DNA of 64,000 nt from Clostridiales bacterium (GTDB lineage Bacteria > Bacillota > Clostridia > Christensenellales > Borkfalkiaceae), in contig SVHY01000002.1 of NCBI GenBank assembly GCA_015055545.1, positions 38,612 to 102,611 on the forward strand, read 5' to 3'. The notes beneath the pieces were generated by a model that worked only from the letters and a program-made list of their open reading frames with translations, ran no database searches and was not told the DNA's origin. A program made the position numbers and the translations under genes. Shown here piece after piece: positions 29,324 through 39,374 of the stretch (position 1 is its first letter; each line of letters starts with the position of its first letter).

Positions 29324-30520
29324 ATGAAAGTTTTTCAAATTAATGCAGTTCCATATGGAAGTACGGGAAGGATAATGTTTGAAATAGGTGAATTAGCGGG
29401 AACAAATGAAATGTACGTGGCTTACGCTTGCGGATATTCATATCATCCAATTGAAGAGCTTAAACATAAATATATCAAAATAAATGGATTGATAGGCAAA
29501 ACTTTGCATATTTGGTTGACTAAATTTACTGGATTGCATGGAGTATTTTCTTATTTTTCCACAAAAAAATTATTACGAAAGATTAAAAAGATAAATCCTG
29601 ATATTATTCATTTGCATAATATACATGGCTGGTTTTTGCATTTTCAGTCTTTCTTTAAATATATTAAACAAAGCAGGGTTCGAGTGGTTTGGACGTTGCA
29701 CGATTGTTGGGCGTTCACGGGGCAGTGTCCGCATTTTGATATGATTCAATGTGATAAATGGAAAACTGGATGTTACGCGTGTACACAATATAAAGATTAT
29801 CCAAAAACATATATTGATAAATCGAAAAAGATGTATCATCTAAAAAAACAATGGTTTACTGGTATTGATAATTTGACTATTGTAACCCCATCACAATGGC
29901 TTGCTAATTTGGTCAAACAATCATTTTTGAAAGAATATCCTGTAAAAGTGATCAATAACGGAATAGATTTGTCTGTTTTTAAGCCTACTGAAAGTGATTT
30001 TAGAAAGAAATACGGATTAGAAAATAAGTATATTTTGCTTGGAGTTGCATTTGGTTGGGGAAAAAGAAAAGGGTTAGACGCATTTATTGAATTATCTAAG
30101 AGACTGGACGAAAACTATCAAATTGTTCTTGTTGGCACGGATGATAATATAGACAAACACTTACCGCAAAATATTATTTCTATTCATCGAACGCAAAATC
30201 AAACTGAGCTGGCTGAAATTTATAGCGCAGCAGATTTGTTTGTTAATCCTACGCGTGAGGAGGTTTTAGGATTAGTGAACATAGAGGCCCTTGCTTGCGG
30301 TACACCTGTGCTGACATTTCGAACAGGTGGGAGTCCTGAAATCATCAATGAAACGTGCGGGGCGGTCGTAGACAAAGACGATATTCTTGCTATGAAAGAA
30401 GAGATAGAACGTATCTGCGCGGAAAATCCGTACACGAGCGAAGCTTGTATGAGTAGAGCTAAAAGCTTTGAAAAAAAAGATAAATTTAATGAATATATAA
30501 AGCTTTATAAAGGAGAATAG
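29324..30520 (+). CDS. Glycosyltransferase family 4 protein, paralog of 17165-18358
   Basis: PYGSTGRIMFEIGELAG, VINNGIDLSVFKPTESDF, AFGWGKRKGLDAFIELSK. Confidence 0.9.
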   Translation: MKVFQINAVPYGSTGRIMFEIGELAGTNEMYVAYACGYSYHPIEELKHKYIKINGLIGKTLHIWLTKFTGLHGVFSYFSTKKLLRKIKKINPDIIHLHNIHGWFLHFQSFFKYIKQSRVRVVWTLHDCWAFTGQCPHFDMIQCDKWKTGCYACTQYKDYPKTYIDKSKKMYHLKKQWFTGIDNLTIVTPSQWLANLVKQSFLKEYPVKVINNGIDLSVFKPTESDFRKKYGLENKYILLGVAFGWGKRKGLDAFIELSKRLDENYQIVLVGTDDNIDKHLPQNIISIHRTQNQTELAEIYSAADLFVNPTREEVLGLVNIEALACGTPVLTFRTGGSPEIINETCGAVVDKDDILAMKEEIERICAENPYTSEACMSRAKSFEKKDKFNEYIKLYKGE

Positions 30521-30522
30521 AA

Positions 30523-31533
30523 TTGGAAAAATGCGAAGTAAAACCTTATTTGGTTGATGTGCCTGTTAGGGTTAATATTTGGATTCGTCCGCAATGCCAA
30601 AGAGAACAATTTGAAGTTTTGAAAAAAGCGCGTCCGAGTGTTATATTCTTGCAATCGGATGGTGGTAGAAATGAAAAAGAATGGGCGGCCATTTATCAAA
30701 ATCGAAAAATTTTCGATGAGGAAATTGATTGGGATTGTAAGGTATATAAATTTTATGAAAATGAAAATTTAGGACTTTATACGATGGGGAGTAAAGTCGC
30801 TAAGGCCATTTGGGAAAAGGTTGACCGCTGTATTTTTTTGGAAGACGACCATATCCCTTCCGTTTCGTTTTTTCAATATTGTGCGGAATTATTGGAAAAA
30901 TATAAGGACGATTTGCGCATTGATTGTATTTGTGGAATGAATCATTTAGGTAAGTCGGAAAACGTTACTGCGGATTATTTCTTTTCTCGACAGGGTTCCA
31001 TTTGGGGAAATGCCACTTGGAAACGAGCAGTAGAAATGCGCGATACGGATTTCTCTTATGCTAAAGATCCTTATATTATGAAGTTGCTTTATCAACGGAC
31101 GAGGAGAAATAAGATTTTTCGAAAGCGGATAGATGCTTATGCTAAGCAAAAGTATTACGAAGGGCATGTGGCAGGGGGCGAATTTTTTAAAGAATTTGCT
31201 ATGTATGGTCAAAATCAATTGCAGATTATTCCTAAGGTTAATATGATAAAGAATACAGGGGCAACAGAAGATGCGGCCCATGTGGATTCATTAAAAAAAT
31301 TGCCTAGAGGCTTGAGGCGTATTTTCAACATGCAAACATACGAACTAGAGTTTCCGATAAAACATACGCGATATGTCATTCCCGATATTGAATATGAAAA
31401 GAAAAGGAATCGGATTATGGCATACAATGCTCCGCTTATTGCATTTTGGCGAAAAATAGAATCGGTGTTTTTATTAGGTTTTTTTACTAAATTAAAACGC
31501 AGAAGGGAAAGAAAGAACAAATTGGAAAAATAA
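30523..31533 (+). CDS. Putative glycosyltransferase (GT-A-like nucleotide-diphospho-sugar transferase)
   Basis: EKVDRCIFLEDDHIPSVSFFQYCAELLEKY; TTG start after aaaggag. Confidence 0.65.
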   Translation: MEKCEVKPYLVDVPVRVNIWIRPQCQREQFEVLKKARPSVIFLQSDGGRNEKEWAAIYQNRKIFDEEIDWDCKVYKFYENENLGLYTMGSKVAKAIWEKVDRCIFLEDDHIPSVSFFQYCAELLEKYKDDLRIDCICGMNHLGKSENVTADYFFSRQGSIWGNATWKRAVEMRDTDFSYAKDPYIMKLLYQRTRRNKIFRKRIDAYAKQKYYEGHVAGGEFFKEFAMYGQNQLQIIPKVNMIKNTGATEDAAHVDSLKKLPRGLRRIFNMQTYELEFPIKHTRYVIPDIEYEKKRNRIMAYNAPLIAFWRKIESVFLLGFFTKLKRRRERKNKLEK

Positions 31534-31536
31534 TAT

Positions 31537-33477
31537 ATGACCAATACGGAAAATCAAAATCAAATAGCCAAAAAAACCGTAAATGGCATGTTTTGGAAAT
31601 TTCTTGAAAAAATTTTTTCGCAAGGAATACAATTAATTATTCAAATTGTTTTAGCTCGATTGCTATTGCCAGAAGAATATGGACTAGTAGGATTACTTGC
31701 GATTTTTATTTCTATTTCAGACGTATTCATATTACAAGGGCTAACAACGGCACTTATTCAAAAAAAGAATGCAGATGAAACTGACTTTTCCTCGGTATTT
31801 ATAGCAAATATTATAATTTCATTATTATTATATGGGATATTGTTTGCAATAGCTCCGTTTGTTGCAAGATTTTATCATGAACCGAAACTGAAAGAGCTTA
31901 TGCGAGTGCTCTCGCTGAACGTTATAATTGGTGCAATACCTGCGGTTCATAATGCTATTTTATCCAAAGAATTAGACTTTCGAAAAAGCTTTTATAGAAA
32001 TATTTCTAACGTTTTGACACAAGGCATTGTGGGAATAGCGCTGGCGATTTTAGGTTGGGGGGCTTGGGCTATGGTCTATTCTAAACTTGCAGGCGTCGCT
32101 GTTGGAGCGGTTGTTTTATGTGTTACCGTAAAATGGCGTCCGCAAAAAATGTTTAGTATTAAGCGAGTCAAGTCTTTATTTCATTATAGTTCAAAAGTTT
32201 TAGGAACAAACTTGTTAAATACAACTTTTAATAATATGCATTCATTGGTCATCGGAAAATATTATTCAACGACCGATGTGGGATATTATCAAAGGGGACA
32301 ACAAATTCCGCAAACCGTCATGACGGCATTGGATGGTAGTATGTCAGAGGTGTTGTATCCAGCATATTCCAAAGTCCAAGACGATAAAGTCTTATTGAAA
32401 AAGGCGGTGCGAAAATCAGTTTCTGTGAGTATGTATATCGTTTTTCCTGTTCTAGTGGGATTATTGGTGGTAGCAGAGCCTTTGACCTTGTTGCTGTTGA
32501 CGGAAAAATGGTTGCCAAGTGTACCGTTTATGCAATTTTCATGTGTAATTTGTATGTTTTGGCCACTTTCACATAGAACGCACGCGTTAAATGCATTAGG
32601 AAAAAGTGGAACGACATTAGCAATATCGTTGGTCGGAAAATCGATAACCCTTATAGCAATATTCAGTTGTTTAAAATTTGGGATATATGCCTTAATGATA
32701 GGCACAATTATTGCTTCGTTTATTAATATGTGGATATCGTCTTATTATGTAAAGAAACATATTGATTATAGTATAAAAGAATTGGCAATTGATGTGTTGC
32801 CACCGTTATTGTTATCAGTTATCATGGGCGGGGCGGTGTATTGTGTGAGCTTTATTGGATTGCATGATATTATCACCTTGGCTATTCAAGTCGTCTTAGG
32901 CGTGGGAATATATATTTTCGGTTCGTGGTTGTTCAAATTGGAAAGCTTTGGATATTTGCTTTCAATTGTAAAAGGATTTTTGAGAAAACGCGGAAAGAGT
33001 TCGTTAAAAAGCAACGAAAAAACCGCAAAACAACCGTCTATTGACGAGATAGAAAAATTTTTAAATGCTGTGGATAAGGAGTTCCCCGTTCCTTTATCGC
33101 AAAAAACGGATTTGCATGAATATGCAATTAAATTATACGAACATGCTACTATTTTTTTCGTAGAGCAAGATGGGAAAATTGCAGCAATGGTTGCAGGGTA
33201 TACGGATAACGTAGAAAACGACATGGCGTATATTTCGTTATTGGCTACACGAGAAGAATATCGCGGACAAGGTTATGCCAAACGCTTGGTAAATGAATTC
33301 TTGGAATGCGCTAAAAACAAGAATTTGTCTGCGACTCATTTATACGCAGTAGAAACGAATGAACGAGCGGTGCAATTATATTATAAATTAGGATTTGAAA
33401 AGTATATGCCGGAAATGGAGCCACGTAAAGACGATTTGCATTTAATTTTTAGAGTAAAAAAGGACAAAAAAATATGA
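31537..33477 (+). CDS. MOP-family flippase fused to C-terminal GNAT acetyltransferase domain
   Basis: N-term LLPEEYGLVGLLAIFISISDVFILQGL flippase; C-term AYISLLATREEYRGQGYAKRLVNEFLECAKNKNLSATHLYAVETNERAVQLYYKLGFEKY is a GNAT signature. Confidence 0.88.
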   Translation: MTNTENQNQIAKKTVNGMFWKFLEKIFSQGIQLIIQIVLARLLLPEEYGLVGLLAIFISISDVFILQGLTTALIQKKNADETDFSSVFIANIIISLLLYGILFAIAPFVARFYHEPKLKELMRVLSLNVIIGAIPAVHNAILSKELDFRKSFYRNISNVLTQGIVGIALAILGWGAWAMVYSKLAGVAVGAVVLCVTVKWRPQKMFSIKRVKSLFHYSSKVLGTNLLNTTFNNMHSLVIGKYYSTTDVGYYQRGQQIPQTVMTALDGSMSEVLYPAYSKVQDDKVLLKKAVRKSVSVSMYIVFPVLVGLLVVAEPLTLLLLTEKWLPSVPFMQFSCVICMFWPLSHRTHALNALGKSGTTLAISLVGKSITLIAIFSCLKFGIYALMIGTIIASFINMWISSYYVKKHIDYSIKELAIDVLPPLLLSVIMGGAVYCVSFIGLHDIITLAIQVVLGVGIYIFGSWLFKLESFGYLLSIVKGFLRKRGKSSLKSNEKTAKQPSIDEIEKFLNAVDKEFPVPLSQKTDLHEYAIKLYEHATIFFVEQDGKIAAMVAGYTDNVENDMAYISLLATREEYRGQGYAKRLVNEFLECAKNKNLSATHLYAVETNERAVQLYYKLGFEKYMPEMEPRKDDLHLIFRVKKDKKI

Positions 33478-34493
33478 ACGTGTTGTTGACGTCGGTAGGT
33501 CGCCGTGCGTATATGGTGAAATATTTTAAAGACGCGCTTGGCGAAAACGGTGAAGTGCACGTTTGTAATTCTGACGATTTGACGGTTGCCTTTCATTATG
33601 CGGACAAAGCCGTTGTGTCGCCGTTGATTTATGACGAGGCGTATATTCCGTTCCTTTTACAGTATTGTAAAGAAAACAAAATAGACGTTTTATTATCCTT
33701 GTTTGATATTGATTTGCCGATTTTAGCGAAAAATAGAAATGCATTTGAAGAAATAGGCGTAAAGGTTATCGTGTCAGATTTAGAGCTCGTGGAAATTTGC
33801 AACGATAAATGGAAAACGTACGAATTTTTGAAGAATAAAGGTTTTAACGTACCCAAAACATATCTGAATTTGCAGCGCGTTATGTTGGCGTTAGAAAGTG
33901 GAGAACTCCATTATCCGATTATTATAAAGCCGCGGTTTGGTTGTGGGTCAATAGGTATGTCGATTGCGGAAGATGAAATGGCACTTTTATATTACTTCCG
34001 CCGTAATACGCGCGTTATTAATCGTTCTTATTTAAAGTACGAATCGGCGAAAGTGGATCAGGCAGAACAGATAATTTATCAAGAATGTTTAAAAGGGCAA
34101 GAGTACGGTATTGACGTTATCAACGATTTACACGGAACGTTTCAAAATGCAATCGTTAAAAAGAAAATTGCGATGCGAGCGGGCGAAACGGATATTGGCG
34201 AAACGGTGGACGAGCCTGTTTTATGGGAAACGGCCGCAAGATTGGGCAAATTGACGAAGCATGTTGCGAATATGGACTGTGATTTCTTTTTGGTGGATGG
34301 ACGGCCGTACGTATTGGAGATGAACGCGCGTTTTGGTGGTGGATATCCGTTCAGCCATACAGCAGGTTGTGATTTGCCGAGAGCAATCGTGCAATGGTGT
34401 AAAGGTAATAAGAAACCGCTTATAGAATTAACGAATGTAAAAGCGGGAGTAAAAGCATTCAAAGAATTGGTTTTAACGGAGGTGTTGCTTTGA
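33474..34493 (+). CDS. ATP-grasp domain protein
   Basis: MNVLLTSVGRRAYMVKYF, PIIIKPRFGCGSIGM, YVLEMNARFGGGYP; ATGA overlap with the previous gene. Confidence 0.88.
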   Translation: MNVLLTSVGRRAYMVKYFKDALGENGEVHVCNSDDLTVAFHYADKAVVSPLIYDEAYIPFLLQYCKENKIDVLLSLFDIDLPILAKNRNAFEEIGVKVIVSDLELVEICNDKWKTYEFLKNKGFNVPKTYLNLQRVMLALESGELHYPIIIKPRFGCGSIGMSIAEDEMALLYYFRRNTRVINRSYLKYESAKVDQAEQIIYQECLKGQEYGIDVINDLHGTFQNAIVKKKIAMRAGETDIGETVDEPVLWETAARLGKLTKHVANMDCDFFLVDGRPYVLEMNARFGGGYPFSHTAGCDLPRAIVQWCKGNKKPLIELTNVKAGVKAFKELVLTEVLL

Positions 34494-35734
34494 AAAAAGC
34501 ACTGGTTTTGGCTGGCGGATTTGATCAGATTGCGCTGATTGAAGAACTTAAAATAAGAGGCTATTACGTTATTTTGGCGGATTATTATCCACATCCTGTG
34601 GCAAAACCCGTGGCAGATAAACATTATCAGGTGTCTACTTTAGATATTGATAAGGTTATTGAAGTTGCGCGAATTGAGAAGGTCGAATTGGTGACTACGG
34701 CTTGCACGGACCAGGCTCTTTTAACAGTTGCAAGAGTTTCAGAAATATTAGAATTACCTTTTTATCTTGATTTTGAAACAGCGCGGAATGTTACGAATAA
34801 GGAGTATATGAAACAGCGTTTTTTGGAATTTTCTATTCCTACGGCAAAGCATATAATTGTTGATACGTTGAACAGTATACAAGAACGAATTATTGATTTT
34901 CAATATCCCCTTATTGTGAAACCTGTAGATTGTAATAGTTCTAAAGGTGTATTAAAAGTTAATAAGTTTGGAGAATTATTGCGAGCGGTTGAAAATGCTA
35001 AAAATTTAAGCCGAACCCAAACGGCTATTGTTGAAGAGTTTATCGAAGGGAAAGAGTATACGGTAGATTTTTGGATAGAACATGGCGAACCCGTATTATT
35101 AATGGCCTCGGAAATTAGAAAATTACAAAACAGAGAAACCTTTACAATAAACGGATGTCGAACTTTACCGGAATTGATTGAAGAAAAAGTAGAAAAACTA
35201 AAAGAAATTGCCAAGAAGATTAGCGTTGCGTTTGCTTTGGATAATATGCCTATGTTTATGCAGGTGATAGATAATGGTGAAGATATCTACGTTTTGGAAT
35301 TTAGCGCTCGTATGGGTGGTGGTACAAAATATAAGATGATAGAGTTGTATTCAGGCGTTCCGATTATGAAAATTTATGTAGATAGAATCTTGGGTATATT
35401 GCCTGTATTGCCACATAAATTGACACGCAAAAATATGTTGCTTAGTTTTGTATATTGCAAAGCGGGTGTAGCAAAAAAAATAGTGGGGCTTCAGGAGTTG
35501 CAAGATAAAGGGGTCGTTTTTGAATCTTATCAATACAAGCCATTGGGAACCCGTTTTATAAAAGCTGAAAATAGTGGGGATCGATTATTAGGTGTTTTAT
35601 TGATGGCAGAATCAAATGAAGAGATTCGGTATAAAGAAAAAGAAACATACGAGCAATTATCTGTTTTAGATGAAAATGGATACGATATTATTTTAAGAGA
35701 ATTGAACGAAGAAGGAGGTTGTTATGCCGGTTGA
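34490..35734 (+). CDS. ATP-grasp domain protein (carboxylate-amine ligase-like)
   Basis: YPLIVKPVDCNSSKGVLKV, IVEEFIEGKEYTVDFW, YVLEFSARMGGGTKYKMI; overlapping TTG start. Confidence 0.88.
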   Translation: MKKALVLAGGFDQIALIEELKIRGYYVILADYYPHPVAKPVADKHYQVSTLDIDKVIEVARIEKVELVTTACTDQALLTVARVSEILELPFYLDFETARNVTNKEYMKQRFLEFSIPTAKHIIVDTLNSIQERIIDFQYPLIVKPVDCNSSKGVLKVNKFGELLRAVENAKNLSRTQTAIVEEFIEGKEYTVDFWIEHGEPVLLMASEIRKLQNRETFTINGCRTLPELIEEKVEKLKEIAKKISVAFALDNMPMFMQVIDNGEDIYVLEFSARMGGGTKYKMIELYSGVPIMKIYVDRILGILPVLPHKLTRKNMLLSFVYCKAGVAKKIVGLQELQDKGVVFESYQYKPLGTRFIKAENSGDRLLGVLLMAESNEEIRYKEKETYEQLSVLDENGYDIILRELNEEGGCYAG

Positions 35735-37070
35735 AGTATGGTATATAGTGGCGCTACTTGGCTTAATAGGCGTTACATTCATTTTATTTAAGAGACCAAT
35801 ATATGAATGTATGTTCTATGCTTTCTTGCTAATGATTATACTCACAGGTGAGTATAGCAATATTTTTAAATACATAGTTAAAACATCGACGGATACATTA
35901 TTCTATTCAATAATTGCTTTTTTAGTTTTGGCAAAGATATTAGATGCAACGCATGCTGTGGATTCATTGGTAAATCTTATTGTATCGATTTTCGGGCGTT
36001 TACCAGGCGGGGCTGCGTATACTGCTGTTATTGGCAGTACAATGATGGGTGCGTTGTCTGGTAGTGGGGCTGGAAATGTTGCAACAACAGGGACGTTTAC
36101 GATTCCTGCGATGAAAAAATCTGGGTTGCCGGCTCATTTGGCTGCTAATATTGAAAGTTCATCTAGCACTATGGGGAATATGATTCCGCCCGCAGGGGTT
36201 ATTTTAGCTGCGCTCGCTTGTTATAATGAGTTTAGCGGTGCGGAAATGTCGCAGTCAACCTTTTGGTTGGCGTGTTGGGGCGTTGCTTTATGGTTCATCA
36301 TTCAAAGACTTATCACGACATTTGTTTTTTGTAAGATTTATCATGTAAAGCCTATGGCTAAAGAAGATATTCCTAGTTTAAAGGAAACATTTAAAAAGGG
36401 TTGGAAAAATTTACTTCTTCCTATTATTATCTTATTGCCTTTTGTTTTAGATTACTGTTTTAAAACCACGTTCTTTAAAAGTCGTTTAGGCGCTGGAGCT
36501 TCAAATTTATCTAGCAGTTTATTGATTTTTACTCCAGGGATTGCGGCGGTTTATGCTTTATTGGTAAATAAGAAGGAATGGACTTTGAAAAGTTTGTCTC
36601 ATAAAATGACGAATTCCGTTTCAGGAATTGTACCAGTTGGAGCAACAATCTTTTTTGCTTATTGCATCAGTAATCTATTTACAGCAACAAATATAGGCGC
36701 AAACATAGGTGCTTACATTCAAAGTTGGAATTTGTCGTTGATTGCACTTGCGTTTTTAATTCCATTACTTTGTGCAATTTTAGGTATGGTGTTTCCTGGG
36801 TCTGCGCAGACTAAGATTTTTGGTAGCACAATAATCGCTATTTTTGCTGCGGCGGGAGGGGATCCGCTGTTAGCTGCTATTATGTTACCTGTTATAACAG
36901 GTGCGATGGAGGGAATGACACCACCTTTAGCTATTTGTATGTATGCGGCTATGGGGATAGCTGAATCAAAAATGAAAGAAACAACACTTAATTGCTTAAT
37001 TTGGGTGGGGTTGCATTATATATTATCGGTAATTTGCTTCCTTGGATTATTGCCGATAATGGGATTATAA
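35724..37070 (+). CDS. TRAP-like large permease (DctM-type) membrane protein
   Basis: GSTMMGALSGSGAGNVATTGTFTIPAMKKSGLPAHLAANIESSSSTMGNMIPP resembles the TRAP-T fused/large permease signature; many TM segments. Confidence 0.75.
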   Translation: MPVEVWYIVALLGLIGVTFILFKRPIYECMFYAFLLMIILTGEYSNIFKYIVKTSTDTLFYSIIAFLVLAKILDATHAVDSLVNLIVSIFGRLPGGAAYTAVIGSTMMGALSGSGAGNVATTGTFTIPAMKKSGLPAHLAANIESSSSTMGNMIPPAGVILAALACYNEFSGAEMSQSTFWLACWGVALWFIIQRLITTFVFCKIYHVKPMAKEDIPSLKETFKKGWKNLLLPIIILLPFVLDYCFKTTFFKSRLGAGASNLSSSLLIFTPGIAAVYALLVNKKEWTLKSLSHKMTNSVSGIVPVGATIFFAYCISNLFTATNIGANIGAYIQSWNLSLIALAFLIPLLCAILGMVFPGSAQTKIFGSTIIAIFAAAGGDPLLAAIMLPVITGAMEGMTPPLAICMYAAMGIAESKMKETTLNCLIWVGLHYILSVICFLGLLPIMGL

Positions 37071-37083
37071 TGAGAGGAAGGAT

Positions 37084-37416
37084 ATGAAGAAAGTTTCAGA
37101 TGTTTTATTAAAAATTTTTGCTATTGGCATCATGTTGGTTTTGTTGGCTGGTGCGCTATCATTTGTTGGATATTTAGTTGCCCTTTTTATTGGTGGAGAT
37201 CAGGCGACAAAGATATGCACGTTTATATTTAAAGAATATATTCCTTGGGTTGTTAAGCTTACCAGTATTTTTACTGCTGTGGGATTAGTTGCCATGTATT
37301 TATGTAAAATAAAAGCGCTTACAGTTAATCAACAAGAAGAAACTGCAAAATCTACTATACTTGAAAGGAAAAATGATTCTTTAGACGGGAAACAAGAATT
37401 ACATGAAGATGATTAA
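37084..37416 (+). CDS. Small membrane protein, candidate TRAP small-subunit-like partner
   Basis: 110 aa with 2-3 TM segments, adjacent to the permease. Confidence 0.5.
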   Translation: MKKVSDVLLKIFAIGIMLVLLAGALSFVGYLVALFIGGDQATKICTFIFKEYIPWVVKLTSIFTAVGLVAMYLCKIKALTVNQQEETAKSTILERKNDSLDGKQELHEDD

Positions 37417-38488
37417 CGTTACAAAGTCGTCTATGCCTTCGTATGAAGAGTATTGCGCGGAAATTAAAAGTATTTGGGATACCGTTCATTTAACGAATAT
37501 GGGTCCGATTCATAATACGTTGAAAGACCGCGTTCGCGAATATCTCGGCGTGCAAAATATCGAACTGTTCGTCAATGGGCATTTGGCTTTATATTGCGCG
37601 ATTAAGGCACTTGGTCTGACAGGCGAAATTATTACCACTCCGTTTACGTTTGCCTCCACGACCAACGCTATTGTGCAAGCGGGTTGTACGCCCGTATATT
37701 GCGACGTGAAAGAAGATTACACGATCGATGAAAATAAGATAGAAAGCCTTATTACAGACAAAACGACGGCGATTTTGGGCGTGCACGTATACGGGAATAT
37801 TTGCAACGTGGAGGCTATTCAAAAAATAGCGGACAAGCATAACTTGAAAGTGATTTACGATGCGGCACATGCCTTTGGTGTGGAGTATCAAGGACGTGGC
37901 ATTGGTGCGTACGGCGACGTTTCTATGTTCTCATTCCATGCGACCAAGGTTTTCCACACAATCGAAGGCGGTTGCTTGACGTTTAAAGACGGAACGCTGG
38001 TACAAAAGATTGCGCTGGAACGCAACTTTGGTGTGAACGGCGAAAGCTTGGATTGTTTTGGTACGAATGCGAAAATGAACGAATTTCAAGCGGCAATGGG
38101 GATTTGCAATTTACGGCATATTGACGAAGAACTTGCCAAGCGCAAAGCTGTTTTTGAACGCTATACAAAGCATTTGCAAGGCGTAAACGGGTTGAAGCTG
38201 TTGCCTAAGCAAGATATTAAACAAAATTACGCGTATTATCCTGTTTTGGTAGATGAAAAAGCGTTTGGAATTAACCGCGACGGACTTTGTGAGAAGTTAA
38301 AAGAAAAGGGTGTGTTTGCGCGCAAGTATTTCTATCCGCTCGTTTCGGGAAACAAAGCATTTGGCACGGATTTGACAAAAGCTACGCCGAAAGCGAAATA
38401 TTATTCGGAAAACGTCGTTTGCCTACCGTTGTATGCGAACTTGGATTTAGCAGACGTAGATATGATTTGCGAGATTATAAAAGGATAA
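37403..38488 (+). CDS. DegT/DnrJ/EryC1/StrS sugar aminotransferase
   Basis: [67 protein letters not shown]. Confidence 0.93.
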   Translation: MKMINVTKSSMPSYEEYCAEIKSIWDTVHLTNMGPIHNTLKDRVREYLGVQNIELFVNGHLALYCAIKALGLTGEIITTPFTFASTTNAIVQAGCTPVYCDVKEDYTIDENKIESLITDKTTAILGVHVYGNICNVEAIQKIADKHNLKVIYDAAHAFGVEYQGRGIGAYGDVSMFSFHATKVFHTIEGGCLTFKDGTLVQKIALERNFGVNGESLDCFGTNAKMNEFQAAMGICNLRHIDEELAKRKAVFERYTKHLQGVNGLKLLPKQDIKQNYAYYPVLVDEKAFGINRDGLCEKLKEKGVFARKYFYPLVSGNKAFGTDLTKATPKAKYYSENVVCLPLYANLDLADVDMICEIIKG

Positions 38489-38498
38489 GGAGAAAGGA

Positions 38499-39374
38499 AT
38501 GAAAGGGATTATATTGGCTGGGGGAAAAGGCACGAGATTGTATCCGATGACGAAAGCCGTTTCCAAACAGTTGTTGCCAATTTACGACAAACCGCTTATT
38601 TATTATCCGCTTTCCGTTTTATTGTTGGCGGGTATTAAAGAAATTCTAGTGATTTCTTCACCCGAAGCGATTGGTTCGTACGAAGAGCTTTTGGGCAATG
38701 GGAATCAAATCGGGGTGTCGATTGAATACTGCGTGCAAGAAACGCCGCGCGGGCTTGCCGATGCGTTTATTCTCGGTGAGAAATTTATCGGCGACGATAA
38801 CGTATGCTTGATTTTGGGCGATAACGTATTTTACGGAAAGGATTTGACCCGTATTTTAAATAGAGCAAAATCGCGTACAACGGGTGCTACGGTGTTTGGC
38901 TATCCCGTGAAAGACCCGACTTCCTTTGGCGTAGTGGAATTTGACAAAGACAATAAAGTGGTTTCCATTGAAGAAAAACCGCAAAATCCTAAATCCAATT
39001 ACGCTGTGCCCGGGTTATATTTTTACGACAACAAGGTTGTGGAGATTGCGAAAAACGTAAAGCCGTCGGCGCGTGGGGAAATTGAAATTACGTCCGTGAA
39101 TAACGTGTATTTAGAACAAGGCGAATTGCATGTAGAGCTTTTAGGTAGGGGCATGGCTTGGTTGGATACGGGTACGCCTATGGGCATGTATAAAGCGAGC
39201 GGGTTCGTACAGACCGTGCAGGAAATGCAAGGATTTTACATATCGTGTATAGAAGAAATTGCTTGGCGTAGAGATTTTATCACGACCGAGCAACTGAAAA
39301 ATATCGGCGAAGGTTTGAAACAAACGGAATACGGACAGTATTTATTAGCCTTAGCTAACGGAGAATTGAAATGA
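38499..39374 (+). CDS. rfbA: Glucose-1-phosphate thymidylyltransferase
   Basis: [39 protein letters not shown]. Confidence 0.96.
   Translation: MKGIILAGGKGTRLYPMTKAVSKQLLPIYDKPLIYYPLSVLLLAGIKEILVISSPEAIGSYEELLGNGNQIGVSIEYCVQETPRGLADAFILGEKFIGDDNVCLILGDNVFYGKDLTRILNRAKSRTTGATVFGYPVKDPTSFGVVEFDKDNKVVSIEEKPQNPKSNYAVPGLYFYDNKVVEIAKNVKPSARGEIEITSVNNVYLEQGELHVELLGRGMAWLDTGTPMGMYKASGFVQTVQEMQGFYISCIEEIAWRRDFITTEQLKNIGEGLKQTEYGQYLLALANGELK

Noticed and set aside
37403-38488. Mobile element at the AT-rich island boundary
   Set aside because: No transposase, integrase or terminal repeats seen; composition shift alone does not support an IS element.
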